A stretch of 45,442 bases of DNA from Anaerolineaceae bacterium UBA6086. GTDB taxonomy: Bacteria; Chloroflexota; Anaerolineae; Anaerolineales; Anaerolineaceae. A program made the translations under genes and the position numbers. The notes beneath the pieces were generated by a model. That model saw nothing but the letters and a program-made list of their open reading frames with translations. It was not told where the DNA came from and did not search any database. The stretch lies in contig DIXG01000031.1 of NCBI GenBank assembly GCA_002436005.1, positions 1 to 45,442 on the forward strand, written 5' to 3'. Numbering within the stretch: the first letter of the stretch is position 1; each line of letters opens with the position of its first letter. This document shows, piece after piece, positions 35,018 to 43,021 of the stretch.

Positions 35018-35815
35018 ATGGAAAACCCTCAATGCTTAGCAGGCAAAACTGCCATCATCACAGGCGGTGCACAGGGCCTTGGAAAGGCAATCTCTACCCG
35101 TTTGGCTAAAGAAGGCTGCAACGTCGTGGTTGCAGATATTAACGAGCAGGGTGTATCCGATACAGCATCAGAAATTCAAGCGCAATTTCAGGTGAACACC
35201 CTGGGGGTGGTGACGGACGTTACCAAAGAGGATGATGTCATCAAACTGATCGACCAAACTGTTGAACGGTTTGGCTCACTGGATATCTTCGTTAGCAACG
35301 CTGGTATTCTGACGGCACATGCGGTGGATGAATTTCCAGCTGAGCAGTGGTTGAGAGTTATCGAGGTTAACTTGTTCGGTTACTTTTTGTGTGCAAAGCA
35401 CGCAGCGCGCGTGATGAAGCGCCAACGTTCCGGTGTCATCCTTCAGATCAATTCGAAATCGGGCAAGAAAGGCAGTTACAAAAATTCTGCTTACGCTGCC
35501 TCCAAATTCGGCGGGATTGGGCTGACCCAGTCGATCGCTCTGGAACTGGCTGAATATGGTGTTCGGGTTAATGCAATCTGCCCGGGCAACATGCTCGATT
35601 CACCGCTGTGGGTAGAGTCCTTGTTTGAGCAGTATGCACGAACACGCAACATGACAGTTGAGGAAGTGAGACAGTATTATATCGACCAGGTGCCCTTGAA
35701 ACGGGGCTGCACATATGAGGATGTGTGCAACATGGTCGTTTTCCTGGCTTCAGACCAGGCAAGTTACATGACCGGCCAGGCGATCAACATCACTGGCGGG
35801 CAAGAAATGCGATAA
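35018..35815 (+). CDS. Short-chain dehydrogenase, sorbitol-6-phosphate 2-dehydrogenase (SrlD/SorD) type
   Basis: This 265-residue SDR has the cofactor motif TGGAQGLGKA, NAG in FVSNAGILTA and the catalytic Ser...Tyr-x-x-x-Lys (INSKSGKKGSYKNSAYAASK). The stretches QINSKSG, KFGGIGLTQS, YYIDQVPLKRGC and the terminal INITGGQ are hallmarks of SrlD. It should oxidise a hexitol-6-phosphate to a ketose-6-phosphate, such as glucitol-6-phosphate to fructose-6-phosphate. The ATG at 35018 follows AGAGGA; a TTG three bases earlier is also in frame. It is four bases after the SorE-like gene, so they are one operon. Confidence 0.9.
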   Translation: MENPQCLAGKTAIITGGAQGLGKAISTRLAKEGCNVVVADINEQGVSDTASEIQAQFQVNTLGVVTDVTKEDDVIKLIDQTVERFGSLDIFVSNAGILTAHAVDEFPAEQWLRVIEVNLFGYFLCAKHAARVMKRQRSGVILQINSKSGKKGSYKNSAYAASKFGGIGLTQSIALELAEYGVRVNAICPGNMLDSPLWVESLFEQYARTRNMTVEEVRQYYIDQVPLKRGCTYEDVCNMVVFLASDQASYMTGQAINITGGQEMR

Positions 35816-35839
35816 ACAATTAAAAACGGAGAAAAATTG

Positions 35840-37930
35840 ATGACAGATTCAAATATTCACACCATTGAACAGGTGAGTGCACTGATCGAAGAGCAGTCAC
35901 TGACCAAAGAACAGCTGATGACCTATCTACGGCAGATGATGGAAATCAGGGCATTGGAAAACAATATTGCAAATTTGTTGAGCAAGGCTTTATTGCAAGG
36001 TGCTTCACATCTTTATGCCGGTCAGGAAGCAGTTGCAGTCGGTGCGGTGGGTGCATTGAGGGATAATGACCTCATCACCAGCACGCACCGCGGTCATGGT
36101 CATTGTCATGCGCATGGTGATACGGCTGCCGAGACTGATGCTGAAAAGCAGATGCACTATAACAAGATGATGGCAGAGGTTTTGGGTAAATCTGGAGGAT
36201 ATTGCAAGGGTAAAGGCGGTTCGATGCACATCGCTGATGTTGCCCATGGCAATTTGGGCGCCACAGGGATTGTCGGGGGCAATATCCCTGTTGCAGTTGG
36301 ATCAGCGCTTGCGCAAAAATTACAAAAAACTGATTCCGTTGTCGTTTGCTTTTTTGGTGACGGCGCGACCAACACAGGTAATTTCCATGAAGCGCTAAAT
36401 TTAGCCTCATTGTGGGATCTCCCAGTTGTTTTTATCGTTGAGAATAATTTGTATGCTATGTCTGTCCCATGGAAAAAAGCCAGCAAATTACGTCATGCTG
36501 CCGATCGTGCCAGTGCCTATGGTATCCCGGGTGTGACGGTTGATGGTATGAATGTGCTGACTGTTCGAAAGGCAGTCTCCGAGGCTGTGGAACGTGCTCG
36601 TGCAGGCAAGGGACCAACACTGGTTGAATGCCAGACTTATCGCTACTTTGGCCATTCGCACTCTGATCCACGGGCTTATCGAACACGTGAAGAAGAAAGT
36701 GAATACAGGGATAAAGACCCTATCAAACAATTGCAGCGGGATATGTCCACAGTAGGTTTGTTGACAGACGAGGAAATTGAAGCACTGGACAACTTTGTTC
36801 AGGCTAAGTTGGATGAGGCAATGGCTTATAGCGAGAATTCACCAGCACCCGACCCAAAGGAACTCGAAACGGATGTGTTCGCTCCTCCCAAAACGACTCA
36901 GGAAGATGTGCTGAGAGAACGTCAGCTGAGAGAAAAGATTCGGACAGCGTCCGATATACGGGAACTCAGTTATGCCCAGGCACTGGCAGAAGCAATGCGT
37001 GAAGAAATGCTTCGTGACGAACATGTGTTTATCATGGGCGAAGATGTGGGGCTTTACGGGGGCGCCTATGGTGCGACCCGGGGCTTGTTTGAGGAGTTTG
37101 GCGGGGATCGTGTGATTGATACACCAATCTCTGAAGCGACGATTGGCGGGGCGGCGGTTGGCGCGGCAATGTCGGGGATGCGGCCAATTGCCGAAATCAT
37201 GTATGTGGATTTCACACCGTTGGCGATGGATCAAATTGCCAACCAGGGCGCCAAGAACCGGTATATGTTTGGCGGGAAAACCTCGGTGCCAATGGTGGTT
37301 CGAACAGAAGGCGGCGCCGGACGCGCCATTGCAGCCCACCACTCGCAGAGTCTCGAAAGCCTCTGGACTCATTTCCCGGGAATTTATGTGGTGATGCCCT
37401 CCACGCCTTATGATGCCAAGGGTTTGCTAAAAACTGCAATCCGGGATGACAACCCGGTAATGTTCATTGAGCATAAAATGCTATACAAAGAAAAGGGACC
37501 TGTTCCAGAAGAGGATTACCTCATTCCCTTTGGTGTGGCGGACGTCAAGCGCACAGGAACGGATCTGACGATTGTGACCTATTCCAGAATGGTATTGCGC
37601 TCATTAGAAGCAGCAGAGATCCTGGCAAATGAGGGCATTGATGTTGAGGTGATTGACCTGCGCACGCTCAATCCGCTGGATATGGATACGATTGTGGCGT
37701 CCATTCAAAAGACGGGACGGTTTGTGGGTGTGACCGAATCCTATGAGAACACCAGCTTTATCAATGAGGTGATGGCGAGGGTGAACGAGACTGTCTTCGA
37801 CTGGCTGGATGCCCCCATGGTGAGAGTGGCAGCGGCGAATGTTCCGGTTCCACGGGCAGAGGTTCTGGAAGATCAGGCAATTCCGAATGTGCAAAGGATC
37901 GTTGCGGCTTGCAGAAAGGTAATGAGCTGA
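35840..37930 (+). CDS. Fused E1 alpha-beta subunit of a 2-oxoacid (pyruvate/acetoin-type) dehydrogenase
   Basis: The 696 residues join two normally separate proteins. Residues 1-340 are E1-alpha, with HRGHGH at 83-88, the thiamine-diphosphate motif starting GDGATNTGNFHEAL (173) and ending ENN (203), and the FGHSHSDPRAYR loop. Residues about 370-696 are E1-beta, with FIMGEDVGLYGGAYGATRGL, TPISEATIGGAAVGAA and AAHHSQSLESLWTHFPG. The complex decarboxylates a 2-oxoacid or cleaves acetoin and passes the acyl group to E2. A 14-residue insert (about 94-107) follows the HRGHGH loop. The ATG at 35840 has GGAG upstream. It lies 24 bases after the SDR gene and overlaps the E2 start. Confidence 0.93.
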   Translation: MTDSNIHTIEQVSALIEEQSLTKEQLMTYLRQMMEIRALENNIANLLSKALLQGASHLYAGQEAVAVGAVGALRDNDLITSTHRGHGHCHAHGDTAAETDAEKQMHYNKMMAEVLGKSGGYCKGKGGSMHIADVAHGNLGATGIVGGNIPVAVGSALAQKLQKTDSVVVCFFGDGATNTGNFHEALNLASLWDLPVVFIVENNLYAMSVPWKKASKLRHAADRASAYGIPGVTVDGMNVLTVRKAVSEAVERARAGKGPTLVECQTYRYFGHSHSDPRAYRTREEESEYRDKDPIKQLQRDMSTVGLLTDEEIEALDNFVQAKLDEAMAYSENSPAPDPKELETDVFAPPKTTQEDVLRERQLREKIRTASDIRELSYAQALAEAMREEMLRDEHVFIMGEDVGLYGGAYGATRGLFEEFGGDRVIDTPISEATIGGAAVGAAMSGMRPIAEIMYVDFTPLAMDQIANQGAKNRYMFGGKTSVPMVVRTEGGAGRAIAAHHSQSLESLWTHFPGIYVVMPSTPYDAKGLLKTAIRDDNPVMFIEHKMLYKEKGPVPEEDYLIPFGVADVKRTGTDLTIVTYSRMVLRSLEAAEILANEGIDVEVIDLRTLNPLDMDTIVASIQKTGRFVGVTESYENTSFINEVMARVNETVFDWLDAPMVRVAAANVPVPRAEVLEDQAIPNVQRIVAACRKVMS

Positions 37931-39327
37931 TGAGCGAAGATTTATTCATTCCAAAACTTGGTCAAACTGTCGAAGAGGTGGTCCTGATCGGTTGGCTGGT
38001 TGAGGATGGCACAAAGGTCGAATTTGGGGATCCTGTCCTTGAAGTGGAGACCGACAAAGCCATTTTCAATGTTGAAGCCAATGCCAAGGGTTATATCCAT
38101 TTTGGACCCCATCAAATGGGTGAAACGTTACCAGTGCTGACAGTTGTAGCGACCATTGGAAAAAAGGATGAGGAGTTTTCTCCCAGCGATCAACAGGCTG
38201 AATCTGAACCTAAAGAGACCTCTCAGGAAACGCCAAAAGAAAGCGCTCAGACTGCCGCTGGGGTGGAAACCCATGAGGCAGTTGTGCCGGAAGGTTCGGG
38301 GACGCGTGATAAGATCTTTGCTTCACCACGGGCAAAGAAGCTGGCAAGTGAGAAGGGGGTCGACCTTTCCAGGGTCAGCCCAACCGGTGGGGAAGGAACC
38401 CGTGTGGTCGAACAGGATGTGCGGGAATTTTTGGGTCAGAAACCCAACGCCACACCGATTGCGCTTCAACTCGCGCAGGAAGTCGGCTTGGACCTCGAGA
38501 CGATTGTCGGAAGCGGGGCAAAAGGTGTCATCAGCCGCAGCGATGTCGAACGGGCAATCAGGGAAAGGCTCTCCGGGGCATCGCAGGTCAGCCAGGTTAC
38601 AGCGCCGAAGGCAAACTATGCTGAAACTAAAGTGACAGCGCGGCAGCCGCTGCGCAGTATTCGCAAACTAATTTTTGATCGCATGGCTGCCAGTGACATG
38701 CAGACCGCCCGGGTAACACTGGTTACGGAAGTGGATGCGACAGAACTGGTTACGTTGAGAGAGCGGCTCAAAGCTGAAAAGAGCGAATCCTGGGGATTTG
38801 CCCCGGGTTATAACGATTTGCTCGCAATGATTGTGGCACACAGTTTGAAAGAATTCCCATTCATGAATGCACGTGTGAGTGAAGATGGTGCCGCGATCGA
38901 ACAACTTGGTCCTGTTAACCTTGGGATGGCGATGGATACGGACCGGGGTTTGGTGGTGCCAGTGATCAAAAGTGCAGACCAGATGGATTTGCAATCCTTG
39001 GGATTGCGATTTCGAGAGTTGGTGAATCAGGTCCAGTCCGGCAAAATCTTACCCGAGGATCTGACCGGCGGCACTTTTACCATGACGAATTTGGGTCAAT
39101 TTGATGTGGATGCCTTTACGCCTGTGATTAACCTTCCTGAAGCCGGTATTTTGGGGGTGGGCAGGATTCATGACAAGGCTGTGGCCTATCAGGGTGAGGT
39201 GAAAATCCGTAAAATGATGACACTCAGCCTGGTCTTTGACCACCGCATCATTGACGGGGCACCTGCCGCTCGCTTCTTGCAGCGTGTGAAGGAATATGTT
39301 GAATATCCCATCATGATCTTTATGTAA
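37930..39327 (+). CDS. Dihydrolipoamide acyltransferase (E2) with tandem E3-binding domains
   Basis: This 465-residue E2 accepts the acyl group from E1 and passes it to CoA. Residues 1-78 are a lipoyl domain with Lys43 in ETDKAIF. An acidic linker follows (about 79-120). Two peripheral-subunit-binding domains then occur in a row, about 129-167 (ASPRAKKLASEKGVDL) and about 172-210 (TPIALQLAQEVGLDL, ISRSDVERAI). The catalytic domain ends with LVFDHRIIDGAPAARF (HxxxDG). The ATG overlaps the E1 stop (TGATG); an ATG seven codons earlier lies inside E1. No E3 gene is present. It ends at a strong terminator. Confidence 0.93.
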   Translation: MSEDLFIPKLGQTVEEVVLIGWLVEDGTKVEFGDPVLEVETDKAIFNVEANAKGYIHFGPHQMGETLPVLTVVATIGKKDEEFSPSDQQAESEPKETSQETPKESAQTAAGVETHEAVVPEGSGTRDKIFASPRAKKLASEKGVDLSRVSPTGGEGTRVVEQDVREFLGQKPNATPIALQLAQEVGLDLETIVGSGAKGVISRSDVERAIRERLSGASQVSQVTAPKANYAETKVTARQPLRSIRKLIFDRMAASDMQTARVTLVTEVDATELVTLRERLKAEKSESWGFAPGYNDLLAMIVAHSLKEFPFMNARVSEDGAAIEQLGPVNLGMAMDTDRGLVVPVIKSADQMDLQSLGLRFRELVNQVQSGKILPEDLTGGTFTMTNLGQFDVDAFTPVINLPEAGILGVGRIHDKAVAYQGEVKIRKMMTLSLVFDHRIIDGAPAARFLQRVKEYVEYPIMIFM

Positions 39328-39351
39328 GCCGAAAGTTATCGATATGGTGTC

Positions 39352-39377
39352 AAACGCCTCCAGTTGGAGGCGTTTTT
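39352..39377 (+). terminator. Rho-independent terminator of the dehydrogenase operon
   Basis: AAACGCCTCC (39352-39361) pairs perfectly with GGAGGCGTTT (39366-39375) around AGTT, and a T-run follows. Confidence 0.93.
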
Positions 39378-39506
39378 GGTTGTTTGCAGCTTGGTATAAA
39401 TTGATCAAGCAACCGAGATTATTTTCTCCATCTTAATTGAATGTTCAATCGCGATGGAGGAGCAAGGGTCAACGAGAGGGGGCTGGTTACCCAGAATTTT
39501 AATCGT

Positions 39507-39560
39507 TGATTATTAAAATGTTAATCATTTCTTGACATTTGTTTTAGAATTTGATAAGAT
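39507..39560 (+). promoter_or_regulatory. Promoter and operator candidate of the GntR gene
   Basis: TTGACA (39532-39537) and TAAGAT (39555-39560) are 17 bases apart. Just upstream, TGATTA (39507-39512) and TAATCA (39522-39527) form an inverted repeat that could bind GntR itself or a DeoR protein. Confidence 0.75.
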
Positions 39561-39610
39561 AGTGGTACGGACAACCAGACAGGCGAACCAGCAAGACGAT
39601 TAGAGCGATT

Positions 39611-40381
39611 ATGGAAAAGAAACCGGTGATCGGATTGGACGACATAGCGGCTGTACATAACAGCCCGGGATCCCTCTATCACAGCCTTGGGCACATCATC
39701 CGTGCCAAGATCGAAGCTGGTGAGTGGGAAATTGGACAAAAAATACCGGCTGAACGTGAAATGATGGAAATTTTCAGCATCAGCAGGGCAACCGTCCGAC
39801 AGGGAATCGATAATCTGGTAAAAGAGGGGATACTCTATCGGGTCCAGGGCAAAGGCACATTTGTATCACCGCCAAAAATTGAACATGGTGTGCTCCGCAT
39901 CCTGGATTTTTGTGATCTTGTGGATCAGACGGGCTTGAAATCGAGCAGCCAGATGATTGCTAAGCAGGAAATTATTCCGCCGTTAAACGTTCAAAACACC
40001 TTACGCCTGGGAAAGGGTGAGAAGGTCTTGTGGATCCGCCGGTTGATCCTGGTCAATAATATCCAGGTGATGATCGAAAGCTCCTATCTGCCAACAAATC
40101 AATTTCCTGAAATGGAGGATCAATACAGGGGCGTCAATGCACCTCACGTGCACGTTTTCAAGCATTATGGCAAAAAAATATTCCGTGTGAAAGAGATGTT
40201 TGAACCAGTTGTCCTCGAGGGCGCAGAGGCGAAGATTTTAGGAACCGAGGGGGGATATCCTGCCCTGTGGGTTGAGATCAGTGCTTTTGATGAAAATGAC
40301 AGTCCTTTTGAATTCCTAACCGCCCTCATTCGTGGCGATCGAGTGCGAACGTATTATGAGATGGTTGTGGATAGATGTTGA
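39611..40381 (+). CDS. GntR-family regulator (HutC subfamily, UTRA domain)
   Basis: This 256-residue protein has a GntR winged helix (GEWEIGQKIPAEREMMEIFSI, ATVRQGIDNLVKEGILYRVQ, GKGTFV) and a C-terminal UTRA effector domain (about 95-256). HutC-type regulators sense sugars, amino acids or phosphosugars. It is followed 49 bases later by the isomerase-like gene and is its likely regulator. A good promoter lies upstream at 39532, but the Shine-Dalgarno sequence is weak. Confidence 0.92.
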   Translation: MEKKPVIGLDDIAAVHNSPGSLYHSLGHIIRAKIEAGEWEIGQKIPAEREMMEIFSISRATVRQGIDNLVKEGILYRVQGKGTFVSPPKIEHGVLRILDFCDLVDQTGLKSSSQMIAKQEIIPPLNVQNTLRLGKGEKVLWIRRLILVNNIQVMIESSYLPTNQFPEMEDQYRGVNAPHVHVFKHYGKKIFRVKEMFEPVVLEGAEAKILGTEGGYPALWVEISAFDENDSPFEFLTALIRGDRVRTYYEMVVDRC

Positions 40382-40430
40382 TGGAAATCATTAATCTGTT
40401 AAGAGACAGTAAAGGAGTAAAAGGAATAAC

Positions 40431-41813
40431 ATGAATAAGCCTAAAGTTGGATTTGTTGTTTATGGCGTTCATAAGGATGGTCTTTTGGATCCGATGGGGG
40501 AACCATTCATCGATGACGAGCTAATTGCGATTGCCAAGGAAAAGTTGCGGGATTCGGGACTTGAACTTATAGAGTATGAGCTGATTATCGCGACCAAAGA
40601 GGAAGCCAAAGCATGTTTTGCTAAGTTCAAGGGGATGCCGGATGTGGGGTCCGTTGTGCTCTTTTCGGGCACCTGGGTTTGGGCAGCGCATCTTCTAGCA
40701 GCTGTGAGAGATTACACACTCAGCGGCAAAGAAGTTGTTTTGTGGACTCATCCTGGATCACAAGGATGGCGCCCAGTGGGTGGTTTAGTGATGCATGGCG
40801 CCCTCAACGAGGTTGATATCCGACATCGGTTTGTGTATGGCAGCACAGAAGATGAACGGGCTATTCAACAAATTGTGTCCTATGTCAGAGCCGCACATGA
40901 AAAAGCGCGCTTGAACATGAGTACGATGGGTGCTTTAGGAGGACGGGGGATGGGACAGTCCTGTGGCGTAGCAGACCCGTCCCAGTGGATGAAGCATTTC
41001 GGCATTGATATTGATTCACGCGACACAACTGAGTTGATTTCGCTTGCGAAAAAAGTAACAGATGGTGAAGTTACCCAGGCGCGTAAAGAAATTCAAACCT
41101 ATTTTGCTGAGCCTATTCCAGAAGGTGAAGTGGCTGATCGCTCGATCCGGCTTTACATTGCTGTCAAGAAGCTGGTTGAGAAGGAAAACTGGGAATTCTA
41201 TACGATCCAGTCCTTCCCGGGCTTGGCAGACGATTACAGCGCAACCTGCCTGGCGCAGAGCATGATGCTGGAAAATGGCTTTGGCACCTCCACATTGAGC
41301 GATTTCAATACAGCGTTGACCGTTAAACTGATCACCGACATGAGTGATGAGCGGGTCTATTATGGTGATCTGCAGCACATTGACCTTGAGGCAAAAGAAG
41401 TCAAGATCATTGGCGACGGCACCTGTCCGCCGTCGTTGGCGTGCGCTGTTGGACCGGCAAAATTTGCCGAACACGGTATTCCCACCGAGGGTGAGGCTGG
41501 GGGTTTATCGATCAGCCTGGTGTGCAAAGCGGGCGAAGGTGTGCTTGCCAGATTAGGCAGGCGCGGCGGTAAATTCGAATTGGCGATTGCCCGGTGCTCG
41601 ATTTTTGAACCCTCTGCTGAAGAAATTGAAACCAGGCGGCATGAATGCAACATCCCGTTTTGGCCGCATGCGTTTGTAACGGTGCACGCTGATATGCAGG
41701 ATTTTGTTCAAGCGTGGAATAACGAATATGCGGTGCTCGGTTATGGTGAGCATTTGTATGATGACCTGATCGCTTTTTGTGAGATGACCGGCATTGAACC
41801 GATTGCGCTCTAA
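40431..41813 (+). CDS. L-fucose/L-arabinose isomerase superfamily protein
   Basis: This 460-residue protein of the FucI/AraA superfamily (COG2407) should interconvert an aldose and a ketose with a divalent metal. Visible features are the N-terminal Rossmann-like part (KVGFVVYG), GTWVWAAHLLAAV, the central LGGRGMGQSCGVADPSQW and IQSFPGLADDYSATCLAQSM, with Glu/Asp ligands. DGTCPPSLACAVGPAKFAEH and a C-terminal barrel with HAFVTVHADMQDF follow. It is shorter than true FucI (about 590 residues) and closer to the uncharacterised branch. AAAGGAG precedes the ATG. It sits between GntR and a DUF4432 mutarotase, a sensible catabolic unit. Confidence 0.85.
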   Translation: MNKPKVGFVVYGVHKDGLLDPMGEPFIDDELIAIAKEKLRDSGLELIEYELIIATKEEAKACFAKFKGMPDVGSVVLFSGTWVWAAHLLAAVRDYTLSGKEVVLWTHPGSQGWRPVGGLVMHGALNEVDIRHRFVYGSTEDERAIQQIVSYVRAAHEKARLNMSTMGALGGRGMGQSCGVADPSQWMKHFGIDIDSRDTTELISLAKKVTDGEVTQARKEIQTYFAEPIPEGEVADRSIRLYIAVKKLVEKENWEFYTIQSFPGLADDYSATCLAQSMMLENGFGTSTLSDFNTALTVKLITDMSDERVYYGDLQHIDLEAKEVKIIGDGTCPPSLACAVGPAKFAEHGIPTEGEAGGLSISLVCKAGEGVLARLGRRGGKFELAIARCSIFEPSAEEIETRRHECNIPFWPHAFVTVHADMQDFVQAWNNEYAVLGYGEHLYDDLIAFCEMTGIEPIAL

Positions 41814-41845
41814 ATTATGTTTGCTTGGGATTGGAAGCGTTTGAG

Positions 41846-42877
41846 ATGACTGAGCCGAATACATACTCAAAAGATCAAATCACACAGCGGGTTGGTCATA
41901 TGGACCAGATAGCCGGCATTGCCACCTTTGAAGCGACTGATGGTTTGGCAAAGGGCTGCCGTGTCGTCCAGGTTTGGACTGGGAGCGGCTTGTCCTTCTC
42001 AATATTGCCCGACCGTGCAATGGAAATTGCGGATGGGCGTTACAGGGGTCTCTCACTGGATTGGCACGCTCCTGTTGGTAAGGTGCATCCGGCGTTTTAT
42101 GAGCCGGAAGGTTTGGGCTGGCTGCGGTCTTATGGGGGCGGCTTGCTCGTTACAGGTGGATTGGACCAATTTGGTGATCCAAACGAGGATGAAGGTGAAT
42201 CCCTGGGGCTGCACGGTCGGCTCAGTAATCTCCCGGCACACAATCTTTCCACCCAATCGAGTTGGGTCGAAGGTCGTTATCAATTGGAAGTTAGCGGTCA
42301 GATTCGCCAGGCTCGCATGTTTGGGGAAAATCTCGTGCTCACCCGGAAAATTGTGACCTGGATGGGATCTAATACCATCCAAATTCGGGATGAAGTGGAA
42401 AACCAGGGGTTTGAACCTCATCCGCTGATGATCCTTTATCATCATAACCTGGGTTATCCATTGCTGAGCGAACACTCGCAGTTAATGATCGACGCTGAAA
42501 AAACAACGCCATTGGATGCCGTTTCTGAAGCAGGGATGACCGAATGGATGAAGTTCCAGCCGCCAACAGTGGGTTTCCGTGAGCAGAATTTTTTGCACAT
42601 CCTGAGGCCTGATGCCAATGGCCAGGCAAAAGTGGATCTGGTCAACCCGCACATAGGATTGACATTGCGTTGGACCTATCCAGTTGACCAGCTTACTTAC
42701 CTGTATGAATGGAAGATGATGGGGCAGGGTCAGTATGTGGTGGGGATCGAACCGGCTAACTGCATGGGTATGGCTGGGCGCAGTTCCGCCCGAGAGAATC
42801 AATCCCTGCCATATTTAGCACCGGGAGAGACCCAAAAGTTTGAGATTGATTTAACTGTTCTTGATAATCAGGCATGA
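41846..42877 (+). CDS. DUF4432 family aldose 1-epimerase-like protein
   Basis: This 343-residue mutarotase-fold protein of the DUF4432 group has the family start ITQRVGHMDQIAGIATFEATDG, and FSILPDRAMEIADGRYRGLSLDW. LHGRLSNLPAHNL and ILYHHNLGYPLLSEHS carry likely sugar-binding His, and YVVGIEPANCMGMAGRSSAR is near the end. It probably interconverts sugar anomers for the neighbouring isomerase. The start is ATG at 41846; a TTG at 41825 is in frame but has no better ribosome site. It lies 32 bases after the isomerase. Confidence 0.85.
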   Translation: MTEPNTYSKDQITQRVGHMDQIAGIATFEATDGLAKGCRVVQVWTGSGLSFSILPDRAMEIADGRYRGLSLDWHAPVGKVHPAFYEPEGLGWLRSYGGGLLVTGGLDQFGDPNEDEGESLGLHGRLSNLPAHNLSTQSSWVEGRYQLEVSGQIRQARMFGENLVLTRKIVTWMGSNTIQIRDEVENQGFEPHPLMILYHHNLGYPLLSEHSQLMIDAEKTTPLDAVSEAGMTEWMKFQPPTVGFREQNFLHILRPDANGQAKVDLVNPHIGLTLRWTYPVDQLTYLYEWKMMGQGQYVVGIEPANCMGMAGRSSARENQSLPYLAPGETQKFEIDLTVLDNQA

Positions 42878-42897
42878 GATGATAACCAGGATTAGGG

Positions 42898-42961
42898 TTG
42901 ATCATCAAATTGCTTGAAAGTGTTAACAAATATTGACAGGCGTGTAGATTAATGATAGATT
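42898..42961 (+). promoter_or_regulatory. Promoter and operator candidates of the second DeoR gene
   Basis: TTGACA (42933-42938) and TAGATT (42956-42961) are 17 bases apart. Upstream lie the palindromes TTGAT-C-ATCAA (42898-42908) and TGTTAACA (42921-42928). The first resembles TTGATGCATCA before the paralogous DeoR gene. Confidence 0.7.
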
Positions 42962-42994
42962 GTGATCATAAGTGCTCAATTAGCAGTGGAAGCG

Positions 42995-43021
42995 ATGTCA
43001 ATGTCTATGTCTATGACAATG
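42995..43021 (+). repeat. Hexanucleotide repeat with five in-frame ATG codons
   Basis: Units ATGTCA, ATGTCT, ATGTCT, ATGACA and ATG place in-frame ATGs at 42995, 43001, 43007, 43013 and 43019. They form the very start of the DeoR gene. Confidence 0.9.

Noticed and set aside
36839..37372. Antisense open frame of 177 codons
   Set aside because: It is a shadow of the E1-beta half. The sense frame has all catalytic motifs.
33289..39327. Simple acetoin/2,3-butanediol operon
   Set aside because: The short-chain enzyme has clear sorbitol-6-phosphate-dehydrogenase hallmarks rather than butanediol dehydrogenase ones, and no acoR or lpdA is present. Acetoin remains possible for E1-E2 only.
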